Source: Euglena gracilis (lineage: Eukaryota; Euglenida; Euglenophyceae; Euglenales). From it: 64,000 nt of DNA. How positions within the stretch are numbered: the first letter of the stretch is position 1; each line of letters starts with the position of its first letter. The notes under the pieces were generated by a model. It ran no database searches and was not told the origin of the DNA. It saw only the letters and a list, made by a program, of their open reading frames with translations. Shown piece after piece: positions 11,167-21,540 of the stretch. The stretch spans positions 14,066,947 to 14,130,946 of the forward strand of contig CP154957.1 of assembly GCA_039621445.1 (NCBI GenBank). Reading direction: 5' to 3'. Position numbers and translations under genes: made by a program.

Positions 11167-12261
11167 AAAGGGGGGGCGGGTTTAAGATGAATTATGGGCG
11201 GTTGGCTTGGGGCCACAGTGACGCTGACTCAGTGCTGGGAGTTGGGTTTTGGGGGGATGATCACAGGAAGGTGTGTTTTGACCAAACCGTGTCCTGCATC
11301 AGCCCATTGTGATGGGCCTGTCTGGTGGGTTGCACCAAAAAAAGGTATGTCAGTCCACCTTTCTCTGCCGTTTTTGCTGGACTTTTTCAATTTTTCAATC
11401 CATTGGCTCTTCCCCAAAGCTTTGTTCTTCAAATCCTGGGTGAGAAAAGGGGGGTGACGAGTTTTTTTTTAAACACTTTTTGGGGGTGCCCAAAAGTGTT
11501 TCTTTAGCTTTGATTTTGAGGGTTTATCTGTCACCTGCTCTTTTTCAAACCCAAATTTCCCGAGTTTCAATTGCTGTTCCAGGCAAGACTTCCCTCCACC
11601 TTAGCTTTGTTCGCTCTGATGTTGAGATGTTTTCAGGACCGCTCTCTCCTCCCACAGGAAGTTAAAAATTGGTGACCATTGCTGAATGGGCACCCTGATG
11701 TTGGATGAAAATTTAATTTATGCAAATACGCAATGGACATAGAATTTTTATATTCTATATCAGTGTGACTGTTGCTCAGATATCCAATGTTTTCCCATTT
11801 TCAAGCAACATGGCCGAGAGAAGGCTTCCATCCACCTGTCCTACACTCTGTCCCTCTGGTGTTCATACCACGGCAGTTCTCTTCCTGCGTTGTGCGATGA
11901 GTTTCAAGCAGTTAGTGTGCATCTGTGCAACAGCCACATTGATGAATTTTTTTAAAAAAATGTATGTTCATTCTGCATTTGCGCAATGGAATTGTTAGAT
12001 TGTCATTCTACAAATGGGTTCTCATTGCGCAGATGCGCAATAAAAACAGAATTTAACTTGTAGCTATTGTGCAAATGAGCAATGTGTTTAGTGTTGTAAT
12101 GAATCATTTCAGTGCGCCGTTGCACAAATGCACAATGGGGACCCCTCATTTCCTTACCCGGCGCTTTGGGTTCAGGAGCATAGGGTCAGACCAATTCGGA
12201 CAATATTGGACCCCAGGACTCAGTGCTGGACTCAGTGTATATTTTTTTTTGGGAAATTGCG

Positions 12262-12830
12262 CATCGGCGTAATGCCCCAATCATTTTCAAAGCTAAGTGC
12301 GAGTGAGGCCGCCTAAGACAATATTGACCTTATCCACCTCAAAACACATCAGTGACGTAATATGTTTACCAGGGTCCAAAGTTGTTTTTGGCAAAGGAGG
12401 GGTGGGGGTATTGGGTATGGGAAAGAAAGAAAAAGAATACCACTGTGAGCTCCAAACAGCCTGGTGATGATGGATTTGGCACCCACCAAATTTTGATTTG
12501 GAGATTTGGAGTCTTTCATTGGCGATCTCCGGTGGGTATTTTGCTTTTTGGTGGTTTTTTTTTTGGGATTGTTCTCGCTTGATGGCTCCAAACACAATCT
12601 TTCCTAGATTTCCCCTATTTTTTCACTGCCCCCGTGGAAAATCTTTAATTTTCGGAATTTTTGTTTGTGGGGAGGGGGTGATGTCACCAGTGCTTTCCAT
12701 TAGAACAATCGGAACAAAAGTATTGCTCTCCTCCCAAACATGCACGCCTATGCTGTTGAGAATTTGAACTCTGTGCTCGCCCTGGCACCTCCTGTTTTCA
12801 CATTGCGCAGCTGCCTCCCCTGCGCCGGGG
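12262..12830. other. Non-coding intron-like sequence
   Basis: No supported coding block. T-rich, with one pyrimidine-rich stretch ahead of the exon-like block that follows. Confidence 0.35.
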
Positions 12831-12969
12831 CACGGCTGGCCGGAGGTCCGTGTTTGTCCCCGTCGCTGCTCACCCGTGTACCGCCGCCCACCGGACCCCC
12901 ACCAAGCCCCCAAGGGCGCTGCGCCTGCCCTCTCTCGTGAAGCGCCCCCCACCGCCAAACAAAGTGATC
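12808..12969 (+). CDS. Candidate host exon, Pro/Arg-rich
   Basis: GC-rich block after CACATTGCGCAG. The most coherent frame contains RSVFVPVAAHP, RTPTKPPRALRLPSLVKR and PPPPNKVIL, ending at a donor CCTG|GTGTGTG. Low-complexity composition; product unknown. Confidence 0.4.
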
Positions 12970-13028
12970 CTGGTGTGTGCATCCACGCTGAAAATCTATC
13001 GAAAGGCGAGTGGGAACCTGTAGCAAAT

Positions 13029-13234
13029 GAATACCCTCACCCCCCCCCCCCCCCAAGTGGCCACCCTCCAGGCACCGTGGGACCCCAAAACGGCGGGGAA
13101 CATTTGGGGGGGGGGGGTCAAATTTTGCCTTCGGCTCCAAAGGCGCCGAAAAAAAGTGGCCACTTTGATGGGGGTAAACCAATAGTTGCCACTTTGGGGT
13201 GGGGGGAACTTTGAGGGGGGGGTGAGGGTGATTC
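13029..13234. mobile_element. MITE-like element, CCCTCACCCCCC ends
   Basis: Inverted ends GAATACCCTCACCCCCC (13029) and GGGGGGTGAGGGTGATTC (ending 13234). The interior has AAGTGGCCAC/GTGGCCACTT and a CGGCTCC..GGCGCCG hairpin. It lies between two exon-like blocks. Confidence 0.6.
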
Positions 13235-13311
13235 ACTGTTTCCGATTGGCACGCAGGTGTTTTTTTTTTGCAGTCGCATTGCTGCCCGAATTTCTTGCTG
13301 TCACCTCTGCG

Positions 13312-13410
13312 CAGGTGGTAAACGGGCAGCACAAACCTCACCTCCAAGCCCCGAACCGCTCAGCAGGTGTTCACCTGGCCCCACTGCTCAAGCCGCAGTC
13401 CAACCGGTGT
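13312..13410 (+). CDS. Candidate host exon
   Basis: Acceptor CACCTCTGCGCAG, then a short GC-rich open block (VNGQHKPHLQAPNRSAG, or in another frame AAQTSPPSPEPLSRCSPGP). The 3' end is uncertain. Weak support. Confidence 0.3.
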
Positions 13411-13534
13411 TGAAGGCGGGCCACAGAAGGATGTTGGTGATTGTATGTTGTGTACAACAGGCTTCTTTTTAACAAGTCTGACCCCTCCCGCTCTGGCGTG
13501 CTTCCCGTAACCACCCCCAAACAAGACCCCTCCG

Positions 13535-13685
13535 AAAATAAGACCCCCCTGGGCCGATCTGAAAATTTTGAAATTTCATCATCTTTGTGTGTGAAATTGG
13601 GGGTTTTGGTAATTTTTTTCAGAGAAAATTTTCACCGTCTTCGTGTCATCGTCACGCTTCGTGCCATCAGGGGGGTCTTATTTTT
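13535..13685. mobile_element. MITE-like element, AAAATAAGACCCCCCTG ends
   Basis: AAAATAAGACCCCCCTG at 13535 pairs with CAGGGGGGTCTTATTTTT ending at 13685. A related half-element with AATAAGACCCCCC lies at about 13820-13865. Non-coding. Confidence 0.6.
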
Positions 13686-13689
13686 GAAT

Positions 13690-15072
13690 TTTTGCTCATT
13701 TTTTGAAGGGCAAAATAGCATGCTAAATGCATGGTGTGAAGCATCGAAGAAAAAATTTTAATATTTTTGGGAACCCGGAAAATGATGTTTTTTTTTCGGT
13801 GCCGGGTCAGTCAAGAAAAAATCCAAAAATAAGACCCCCCCCCCAAAAGTAAGACACCCCCTGGAGGTTTCCAGCAACGGACCCAAAAATATAATAATTA
13901 CAAATATATATTATTACAATAATTGATTTATTTCTGGGGGTCAACAGGCACGCCCCGGGGGGAGTGTTCATTTGGGTCTCGGCTGGGCCCGACTGAGGCA
14001 AATTTGGCTTGAATTTGGCCTTCGGCGCCAGGGGGTGTGCTCCAGCAACATCCACCCCAAACCAAGGGTGGGGGGAGGTCTGAAGTGTCCCCTGCCTGCC
14101 GCACCCATATGTGAAATTTGTTGATTTCGACTCATGGGATGTTGTCTGTGTACGGACGTTGGTAATTCAGTCACTGAGACACCATATATTGAATCAAACC
14201 CTCTGGCCTGGGGGGGATTGACGTTGAGAGGTTTGCAGCCAAGTTGCAAAAATCTGCAGCAATTTTGTGCCCCGGGAAGGAATTTTCTTTGAAGGAAGCC
14301 TGGCACAACAATGCGGCTGCCTCTCTTGGAAGTTGCTATGCGCATCAAGTCCTTCCAGGCAGTCATTATCTCTCCCAATTCGGAACCGCATTTATTGTGC
14401 CGTAACAGTTCGGTTTGTTCGACCTTCGTTTCTCCTGGCGGCTTTAATCAAGATTTTGAATTCAGGTTAACCCCCCAACTTTAAGCAACCCTCCCATCAA
14501 ATTTAAGCAACTCTAATTTAAGCAATGCCCAATCGAACCAACCACACTATTCTTTGGATTCTGTAAAAAAACTTTTCTCCATTTGAAGAAGAGGCACCAT
14601 TTATTCACCGTTTGGCAAACCTTCAGGATAACCAGCTAAGCCCAAATTTGCGCAACGGCTTGTTCCGAGCACCTAATTTTGCCAACCTTTCGGGTTTTTA
14701 TTTCGCCCCGAGCTTTTTTCGGAGGATTTTTTTAAGGAGTTTGGATTGTGATATAACCCCCCAATATAAACCCCCCAGTTTACTATTTTGTCACTCGAAG
14801 TTGAAGGCTTTTCATTGTTCGTCCTTGCGTCGCCCTTTTCCCAAGCTTGGAAGACACAGCACGATATTTGACCAAAGTCCTTCCGCCAGAAGTTCAGAAC
14901 ATAGAGACAACAAGAGGGACCTGGGGAAAATGTGATCGTCGTGTCAGACGTCACCCGCGGTTCTGATGCGCGAAAATGTGCGAAAATACTGTTGGTGTTC
15001 AATCTCCCCCTTTTGGGAGCTTGGACAAATGGTCCCAAAACAGACACACCAACGTGACCATGAAAATGCATT
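13690..15072. other. Non-coding spacer before the DIRS element
   Basis: No supported gene. Contains a related AAGACCCCCC piece (~13820), short TTTAAGCAA repeats (~14480-14530), and a 70-bp sequence at 14818-14890 that recurs at 46038-46122 inside another retroelement remnant. Confidence 0.4.
14818..14890. repeat. Dispersed repeat shared with 46038-46122
   Basis: Both copies run from TTCGTCCTTGCGTCGCCC to ACCAAAGTCCTTCCG and are near-identical, except that the copy at 46 kb has about 13 extra bases after CACAGCACGA. Flanks differ completely. Nature unknown. Confidence 0.7.
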
Positions 15073-15223
15073 TCGGACTCCGGTGAAGAATGATCCAGGA
15101 GGAAGGGACAGCGAAGGCGGAGCACAAGACAACAATCAGGTCCTGCTCTTCTTTCCGGCTGCTGTTTGTGTTTTTGGTGCTGGTTGTGGTGTTTCTTACT
15201 GCGATGAGATGTCGGAGTAGGCG
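15073..15223 (-). repeat. DIRS copy 1, 3' inverted terminal repeat
   Basis: 15137-15223 is the inverted counterpart of 19495-19585 (shared core from TGCTCTTCTTTCCGGCTG to CGGAGTAGGCGGA). The outermost 60 bp (15073-15133) is complementary to 15364-15424 in the internal complementary region. Confidence 0.85.
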
Positions 15224-16703
15224 GACTCGGAGACTGTGTCGGACTTCTCGGTGGCTCGCGGCGGCGGGTGGCTGGCCTGTCTGTGGGCGAACTGAAATTT
15301 CTTGGGGGGCGGGCCCATACGGACTTTTTTGTTCTTTTCCGGGTCGGGGGGGGCGGGCTCACTGTTGTCTTGTGCTCCGCCTTCGCTGTCCCTTCCTCCT
15401 GGATCATTCTTCACCGGAGTCCGAGACAGCTCCGGCTCCGCACAAGACCTCAGTGAGGCTTTGTGCACCATTTTTTGGACAGCTACCCCCGCCTTTTTAC
15501 CCGCTTCCAACCGCAAATAATGGGAAGAAAAGGCCTGCACATTTTTCCATTTTCCAATCTGGCACACCTCCTCAGAGGACAAACCTGCCAGTTTATACAT
15601 GTACACTCCTGCCCCCCTGGTGGAGTAGGGGGCCCACTGGGGGGGTACCCCATGTTTATGCAACAATCGTTTCGTCAAACTCCCAATGGTTTTGGCAGAC
15701 AGAGGGGTAAAAGGGGTTTTAGACTTAACAACAGAGGTCCCCCTGTGGGGGTACAGTGTGATGTCAAACTGACATATTTTTTCATGTTGAACCAGGGGCA
15801 AATATTGGGACATGAAGGAATCTGGGGAATTTCCTCCCACTGAGTCTGTCTCCAACCCTTTCTTTGGACCAGAACAAAAACCTTGCCATCAACTTGGGAC
15901 ACTGTCCTGAAGGTTCTGCTCAAGTCCACTGAACGATGCAAACAGATGAGCCTGAAACTTAAAATGACCTGGTCTCTCAGATCACTGAGGCACTCTGGGG
16001 GAGGTGCTGCTGCCAATCTCTGAAGTAATGACTCAGGATTCCAAAATGAAGAATACCTGGGGGTGGATGTGTTCCATTTTCTTTTGTAGGGGGCCAACAG
16101 GGGTAAAAACCTTAACATGTGAAACCCAGGAAGCTGTACCACAGCACTATAAGCATTCCTGGCTTGAGCCACACTGAAGGTGAAAATTTTAATGATGCCA
16201 GAAGCGACTAATTCTGGGCTCATGGTGTCGAGGTCCATCTGGGACATGGCCAAAACTACCCACAGGAGTCTGAAGGCAGAATCATATCTTGCCAAGGACA
16301 TATTTTGACTTAAGAAATTGTCAACCACTGAGGGGGGGATACGTTGCTTCTGTAACAACTGCCTGACAATAAAATGCAGGCTAGGTGCCATCTTGGCTTT
16401 TTCATGGGCTGCCCGTGACAATTGTCGAACATGTGGTGGCAAGACAGAATTCTCAGGGCTGGTGTGTGTGGAATGTGAAGTTTTATTAACAGGGGCCACC
16501 ACACAGCTGAAACCCACAGGGGGCAAATCAGAAGGCATTTTAAATGTCTGTGTTCCTTTAATCTCAGGAGCCACTGGCTCAGGACAGACCAGGGGGGGTT
16601 TGCATAAACCTCTGAGAACATGTCCAGAGGGCAGTTCAAACTGTCTGTGGCCACTGACTGAAAATGGGGCCATCGACTCACAAACGATTCCCTGGTGATG
16701 CAA
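15196..16703 (-). pseudogene. DIRS tyrosine recombinase (copy 1), frameshifted
   Basis: Would carry out strand exchange of the circular cDNA into the genome. An N-terminal helical core-binding region is followed by the catalytic domain. A candidate first Arg lies in LHRSVDLSR. The C-terminal box reads APYSTRGAGVYMY..GLSSEE..IGKW...SSHYLR, which includes the Trp and the nucleophile-position Tyr. The His of the HxxR box is Tyr here, whereas copy 2 at 62 kb keeps APHSTRGA. One base is missing near 15705 (TAAAAGGGG against TAAAGAGGGG in copy 2), so the frame breaks before the catalytic box. The frame runs on into the terminal repeat with a Ser/Pro-rich tail. Confidence 0.85.
15364..15457 (-). repeat. 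DIRS copy 1, internal complementary region
   Basis: Two abutting halves: 15364-15424 is the reverse complement of the element's 3' end (15073-15133), and 15424-15457 is the reverse complement of its 5' end (19583-19615). In DIRS elements such a junction templates completion and circularisation. Confidence 0.85.
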
Positions 16704-17130
16704 ACATGTCCACAGTTGGGTTTATGAATTGCTGGAAAATGTGCATGACTTTTTTGAAAATGAAAGGGTTTAAACTGTAATCCCCTGGGTCGAAGTGCCA
16801 TCTGCTGATGGCATCGCTTTTCATGCTTTGGGAGGGAGCCCAGTGAACTTGGAGGGTGATGCCTATTTCCATACACCACTTGAGAAAGGGTCTGATGAGT
16901 TTGTTCAGGTGGGGTAGCCTGCCCCCCCCCCTTTGAGAAGATAGTAGTAGGAAACTTTGTTGGCCACTGTTAGGGACACTGTGTCCTTTTTCCTGGCCAA
17001 AGACCTTACAGTGGAGATGGCTGCGATCAATTCTTTTACATTGATATGTAAATGAGAGTCTTTTCGCCAAAATTCTTGTAACTGGGTGCCAGCTTGTAGG
17101 TCCAGGCCTCCCCAACCAAAGGTTGAACTG
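16310..17130 (-). pseudogene. DIRS RNase H and NPPW (Dam-like) domain, copy 1
   Basis: RNase H removes the RNA strand after cDNA synthesis: SDSSTFGWGGLDL, then VKELIAA, then a stretch reading TVANK where copy 2 has TVDNK (a probable catalytic Asp lost). Downstream follows VDMFASPGN..FVSRW and then SEVYANPPWSVLSQWLLRL..LLICPLWVSAVWWPLL. This is the region of DIRS elements described as a Dam-like methyltransferase domain, with NPPW as the motif-IV-like core. The frame changes at a C9 run (16922-16930), and a 13-bp deletion relative to copy 2 lies near 16690. Enzymatic activity of the NPPW domain is not proven. Confidence 0.8.
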
Positions 17131-18426
17131 TCTGACTCCAGGTGTCTGGTGGCTGGGCTTGGGAAGGGTCTCCCCCCCCCCAGGTCTGCAGAATTTCCCT
17201 GACATCTTGCAGTTGAGATTTTACCTCCTCTGGGATTGGAACCTGATGATCCCAGCCAAATTTTTCTTGTAGGTTGACAAAACCTACCAAAGTGTCTGTG
17301 AATGCCCTGAGGAAGGGCATCCCCACCAAGAAGCTTCTTATGCATCCCAAAATTGAGGCCATTTTTCTGCAACTGAGGGACTGGTGTGTGACAAATTTCC
17401 CCAGTTCCCTCCGAACCATTTTCAGTTTTTCTGTCCCCAACTGTAATTTTCCTTCTGCCAGATTGAGGTGGAATCCCAGAAGTGGGAGATTTTGGGTGGG
17501 TTGAAGGATTGATTTTTTGCTGTTGGTTTTGAAACCCCCCTGCAGTAAATCTGCTAGCATGATGGCCAGGTGGTTGCTGACTTGCTTCTGACTGTCTCCT
17601 ATCAGGAGGATGTCGTCCAGGTACACAAAGCATAAAAGGCCTTTGGCCCTCCAACGTTTTTCCAGGCATTTCATTAGACTCGTGAATTTTTCTGGCAGCA
17701 CATTTAAACCAAAACAAGCTGCCTGGAATTCCCAGCATGTGTCTTCCAGAGTCATCCTCATGTAGGGCCTTAGGGCAGGGTTCAACATTAAATGAAAGTA
17801 GGCGTCCTTAAGTCTACTTTCACACCCCATTGTCCTTTTTTCAGGTGCCTGAAGATAACCTGGATGTTGTCCAGTTTGAAGGGGTGTGGGGAAAAATGCT
17901 GGTTCAGCTGGCGACAGTCGCTGATTAAACGATGATTTTCCCCCTGAAGCTCTTTTTTGGAGATTACAAACCAAGAGGTGGTGTGTTGGGTACCTTCCCA
18001 GGGGACTGGTTTTATGGCTCCTGCCTGAAAATAGTCTTGTAAAATACTTTTTGCCTTTTGTATTTCCACCTTTGATTTTGGTATGGAACATGTGCTGAGT
18101 GAGGGGGGTGACTCCCAAGGGGGGGTTACCCCCTGTGTGATGAGTTGCAACACCCTGGGGGGGGGGCAACCTTTTGCCACCATGGCAGCTGGTCCTGAAG
18201 CCTCTGAAACAGAGGCACTCCCAGAAAGTGCTCCTCTGTCAGCAGCAGCACCTCGGTGATCTGTTCCACAGATCTCAAGCTTGCAGATGTCTTGGCTTCT
18301 GCCCCTCAGGGCTGGTTGACTTTGTGGCACAATGCCCAGCTCTGGCGGACACAATGTCCTTTTGGGACTTGATGAGTTCTGATCTGAAAAGGAAGGAGCA
18401 ATACTTCCTGGCAAGGTGTTGGGCAA
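17036..18426 (-). pseudogene. DIRS reverse transcriptase, copy 1, frameshifted
   Basis: RT copies element RNA into DNA. Order seen: AKSILQDYFQAGAIKPVP, HRLISDCRQLNQHF, F.L.NIQVIFRHLKKG, then (after a one-base frameshift near 17815) LKDAYFHLMLNPALRPYM, the palm motif FVYLDDILLIGDSQKQ, and the thumb LLGFHLNLAEGKLQL followed by CRKMASILGCIRSFL. The catalytic YLDD is intact. The N-terminal part extends from the gag-like frame without a protease. Confidence 0.85.
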
Positions 18427-19500
18427 ACCATTTTCCTCCTATGGACTTGCCTTTCCCTTTGGGGCCAGACCGCCATGGTCTCGGTTGCCAATTTGTTGGC
18501 CATTGCTTGAACTTCCACCCTTTTCCACCTGTGGGGGTGGGAAAATGCCACATGTGGAACTCACCCCTGAAGAGGGATTTGATACCTTCTTTGTTGATGC
18601 CAGCTTGGGCTTTGGCCATTTTGATGTCTTCAGGAGTAAACAGGCCATTTACTGGCTGTATGGTCTGAGGGATGCTCCTCCTCTTCCTCTCCTTGACAAT
18701 GTCTCCTTCACAACCAGCCACATATGCGAATATTTGTTGGCTCAAACCCAATACGTCTTCAGGGGCTCCTTGTAAGGTGCACTGCAGCGCTGCCAAGATA
18801 CGCAGTGTATTCAAGAACTTCTGCTGGACTGCACGCAGGGTGCGGTCATACCCACTCTTACCGTCTTGACGGTGGTTTTTTTCCTCCGCTTTGGGCTTCA
18901 GGGTCTTCCAGGTGGGTATGTGTTCCAGCAAACTTCAACGTCCAACCGTAATTCCCCAGACTGTACCTGTGTCCATATCCTCTCCAGGTCCCCCGGCAGT
19001 GCCTCCTCGGCCGTCTGCCAGGGGAAGTCCTGGGCTTCCTCCGCCGCGCGCGCTGCCTCCTCGTCGCGATCCATCTCCGCCGTCGTCGTCGTCGCCGTCG
19101 TCCACTTCTCGTACAGCTTGAAGGCCACGTCCGACGCCTTGTCGCTTAGCTCCAATGACGGTATCGAGACGTTCTTCGTGAGTGCCAAGCTGTAAAGGTA
19201 AGCTGCCAGATATGGTTGTAGGGTAGACTCCACCATAGCCACTCCAGTGAGCTTCCGTACGGCAAGGGCACATCGGGTTGTATCCCACCCTGCTCCAGTC
19301 CACTTCTGACCTGAACCAATCGTGGCCATCACGGCGGTAGCGTCGGCATCTCGCAAGAAAGCTGTTGTCAGCGATTCTTGTAAGAAAATGTTGCTCCACG
19401 CCGCTTCGAAGGCCTCTTTGTCGGTCTTGTCTTGCAGGTGCGAAATTTGCATGATCAGCTTGAACTTGCAGCTCCGTGTTAAAAGGACGATTATGATCCG
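18275..19500 (-). pseudogene. DIRS gag-like protein(s), copy 1
   Basis: Two blocks. The upstream one (about 19500-18898) contains GQKWTGAGWDTTRCALAVRK and an acidic stretch with PWQTAEEALPGDLERIW. The downstream one (18931-18275) contains VQQKFLNTLRILAALQ and KERKRRSIPQ, then a basic Gly/Lys/Trp-rich tail. Both blocks have clear relatives in the DIRS relative at 57.9-58.8 kb, which supports a conserved structural protein. No zinc knuckle. The frame changes between blocks. Confidence 0.65.
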
Positions 19501-19615
19501 CCTACTCCGGCAAAGAAAAGCAGTAAGAAACACCACAACCAACACCAAAAACACAAACAACAGCCGGAAAGAAGAGCATGACCTCACTGGGGTCTTGTGC
19601 GGAGCCGGAGCTGTC
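19495..19615 (-). repeat. DIRS copy 1, 5' inverted terminal repeat
   Basis: Reverse-complement match to 15137-15223, and through its outer 33 bp (19583-19615) to the internal complementary region at 15424-15457. Confidence 0.85.
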
Positions 19616-20106
19616 TGCTCGTTTCAAAACACAAGTCGATAGGCAAAAATATGTCACTTGGTTGTCAAAAAAAATAGACCGGTGGAACGCAAAATGGCTT
19701 ATGAAAACTCGAGATGTTCCACACAAAAAAAAATAGACCAAAAAGATAGGAATGGTAAGAATGGTTAGAAATTCTCAGATGGTAATGGGCTCATAGTGAT
19801 GGTTGGCGGTTGGGTTGGTCAGTGGCTCTCTTGGTTCGTTGGCTCAAGCCAAGTCTGGTCAAGATCTCGTTGCCACTCCTTCGCTTTGCCTCTTTTGCGG
19901 TGCAAACTCAACCATGAGCGCATCATTGAGTTTTGCGAGAGGGTTCTTTCTCTTTCGGTGGGGCTTTCTGTTTGTGCGCGCGCATTCTCTTTCGTCTTCC
20001 TCCCCTTTTGGGTCTCTTGTCCCTTGGCCCTTGCTTGGAAAAATTGGGCCTTCCTCCCGGGTGGTCTGTCGGTGTCGCGTGGGCGTGCCTGTCCCGCCGC
20101 CCCCTC
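19616..20106. other. Spacer between DIRS copy 1 and gypsy element B
   Basis: No gene. The minus strand just after the element B stop codon is purine-rich (20076-20103), as expected of a PPT, so a 3' LTR may lie here. I found no matching 5' LTR copy beyond 45 kb. Confidence 0.35.
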
Positions 20107-20388
20107 CTACTTACAGGCCATCTCCTTTGCTCTCTTCAAAAGTTCGGATAGGCCCCTCTCTTCACAATCCTCCACAAACGGCTCATTCAACCTCCATTCG
20201 GGAAGTATAAAGCTTTTCATTGGCTCCCATGTGCTTGCCGAAACGGGGAATCCTTCCCATTCTGTCAAAAACCGCCACCCTTGGCAAAATTTGTGCTCTA
20301 AAATTTTTCTCACGTTGAAATGATCATCTTCTCCGTTTTCCTTTTCCTCTTTGTCCACATCCATTTCCAGTTCCTTTTCCGCTTCCAA
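20107..20388 (-). pseudogene. Chromodomain at the end of gypsy B integrase
   Basis: About 94 residues. EHKFCQGWRFLTEWEGFPVS followed by ASTWEPMKSF carries the chromodomain signature (aromatic cage positions, the WEGFP turn and the STWEP strand). In chromoviruses this module guides integration to particular chromatin. An acidic linker (MDVDKEEKENGEDD) precedes it. It follows the integrase C-terminal region at 20436-20720. Confidence 0.8.
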
Positions 20389-20435
20389 AAGCCGGACATT
20401 TCATTCTCGTTTGGGGGGTCATCTCCCACCTCAAT

Positions 20436-21540
20436 CTATTCCGACCTTCTTTTTACTTGATTCATCGCAACATCAATGAAACCTCCCAATTGCGGTGAAA
20501 CGGCAATTTTCAATGCGTTGTGTCGTACCAAAATGATTTGATATGGACCCAACCATGGCGATTCAATCTTTTTCAACTTTCGCTGGGGCCAACGACTCTT
20601 GTGAACCAAAATATATTCACCCTTTTGGTATGAACTTCGAATGTGAAAACCATTTGCCCTTTTGTTGGCAACCTCCCGGACATGAGCAAGTCTTTGTCTC
20701 GCTTTTTCTTGCATTTTCAATTGTTCCTCCGCCCGTGACTCAACGGTGGGGGGTCAATCCGGGTTCAACCGTTGCATCGAATTTATATGAGTTTTTCCCA
20801 AGAAACAATTCGCTGGGGGTAGAACCGGTTTGTGGTGAAACTTGTGAGTTCATAATCCAAACCACAAAGGGAACAATCTTGGGCCACTCAACGGTTTGTA
20901 ATTGCATTGAAAGAATTCTCAAGTGTTGCACAAAAGCTCGATTCACTCGCTCGCAAATTCCATTGGACTCGGGGTGTCTTGAAAGGGAAAGTTTCACGTC
21001 TATCCCAAGGGAATGGAAAGCTCGTTGATAAAATCCATTTTAAGAAGAAAAACGTACGTCGTTGTCGCTCAAAATTTCTGGTGTTTCCCGTACTGAGAGA
21101 TCCATGCTTGCATGATCTATTTGAGAGTACCCTCCCCGGTGATATTCTTGTTGCACGGAACCATTCGAACAAATCTTGTGAATGCATCCACCATCACGAG
21201 GACATAATCGTAAGAATTTGGAATATCCATGGCCACAAAGTCAATGCACAAAAGTTCATTCGACAATTGGGGAATGGGCATGGAAGACATCAAACCTCTA
21301 TCCGGTGCATTGTTTGGCTTTGAACGTGGACAAATCTCATATCTTCAGAAAAGTTCCTTGCACAAACTCATCATTTCACTTTTCGATTTCTCCACAAAGA
21401 AATACCTCAAAAAGAATAGCAATGTTTTCTGCGGTCCGGGGTGGCCATTGTTCACATGAAACCATTGCAAAACTTCATTGATTCGCTTCATGGGACAACC
21501 AACAATCTCTCACAAAAAAGCGATTTTTACGTTCGGTAAA
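20436..21540 (-). pseudogene. Gypsy B integrase, multiple breaks
   Basis: Cuts and joins cDNA into the host genome. The zinc-binding start is visible as HVNNGHPGPQKT (HH side). The second catalytic Asp lies in ILSDNDVRF and the Glu in RHPESNGICERVNRAF, followed by the C-terminal IMNSQVSPQTGSTPSELFLG and a basic GPY/F-like part (HKSRWPQRKLKKIESPWLGP). Several stops interrupt the core. Confidence 0.75.

Larger units (their letters stand above)
10050..12262. repeat. Dispersed short palindromes, ATTGCGCA..TGCGCAAT type
   Basis: At least a dozen copies or half-copies of a ~18-bp palindromic motif, variants of ATTGCGCAnnTGCGCAAT. Examples lie near 10055, 10120, 10455, 10665, 10685, 10715, 11720, 11975, 12030, 12068, 12120 and 12255. 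Many are separated by 40-300 bp of unrelated sequence. Confidence 0.65.
15073..19615 (-). mobile_element. DIRS-type tyrosine-recombinase retrotransposon, copy 1
   Basis: Reading on the minus strand: 5' inverted terminal repeat (19495-19615), gag, RT, RNase H, NPPW methyltransferase-like domain, tyrosine recombinase, internal complementary region (15364-15457), and 3' inverted terminal repeat (15073-15223). The outer ends match the two halves of the internal complementary region, the hallmark of DIRS elements, which replicate through a circular intermediate and have no integrase or LTRs. Several frameshifts make this copy inactive. A near-identical second copy begins at 61845. Confidence 0.9.

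Noticed and set aside
15090-15710. Plus-strand ORF of 206 residues over the DIRS 3' end
   Set aside because: Antisense shadow of the recombinase and terminal repeats; a similar ORF appears at copy 2 for the same reason.
19616-20106. 3' LTR of element B
   Set aside because: The purine-rich stretch after the chromodomain stop fits a PPT, but no matching 5' copy was found near 45 kb, so no LTR is annotated.
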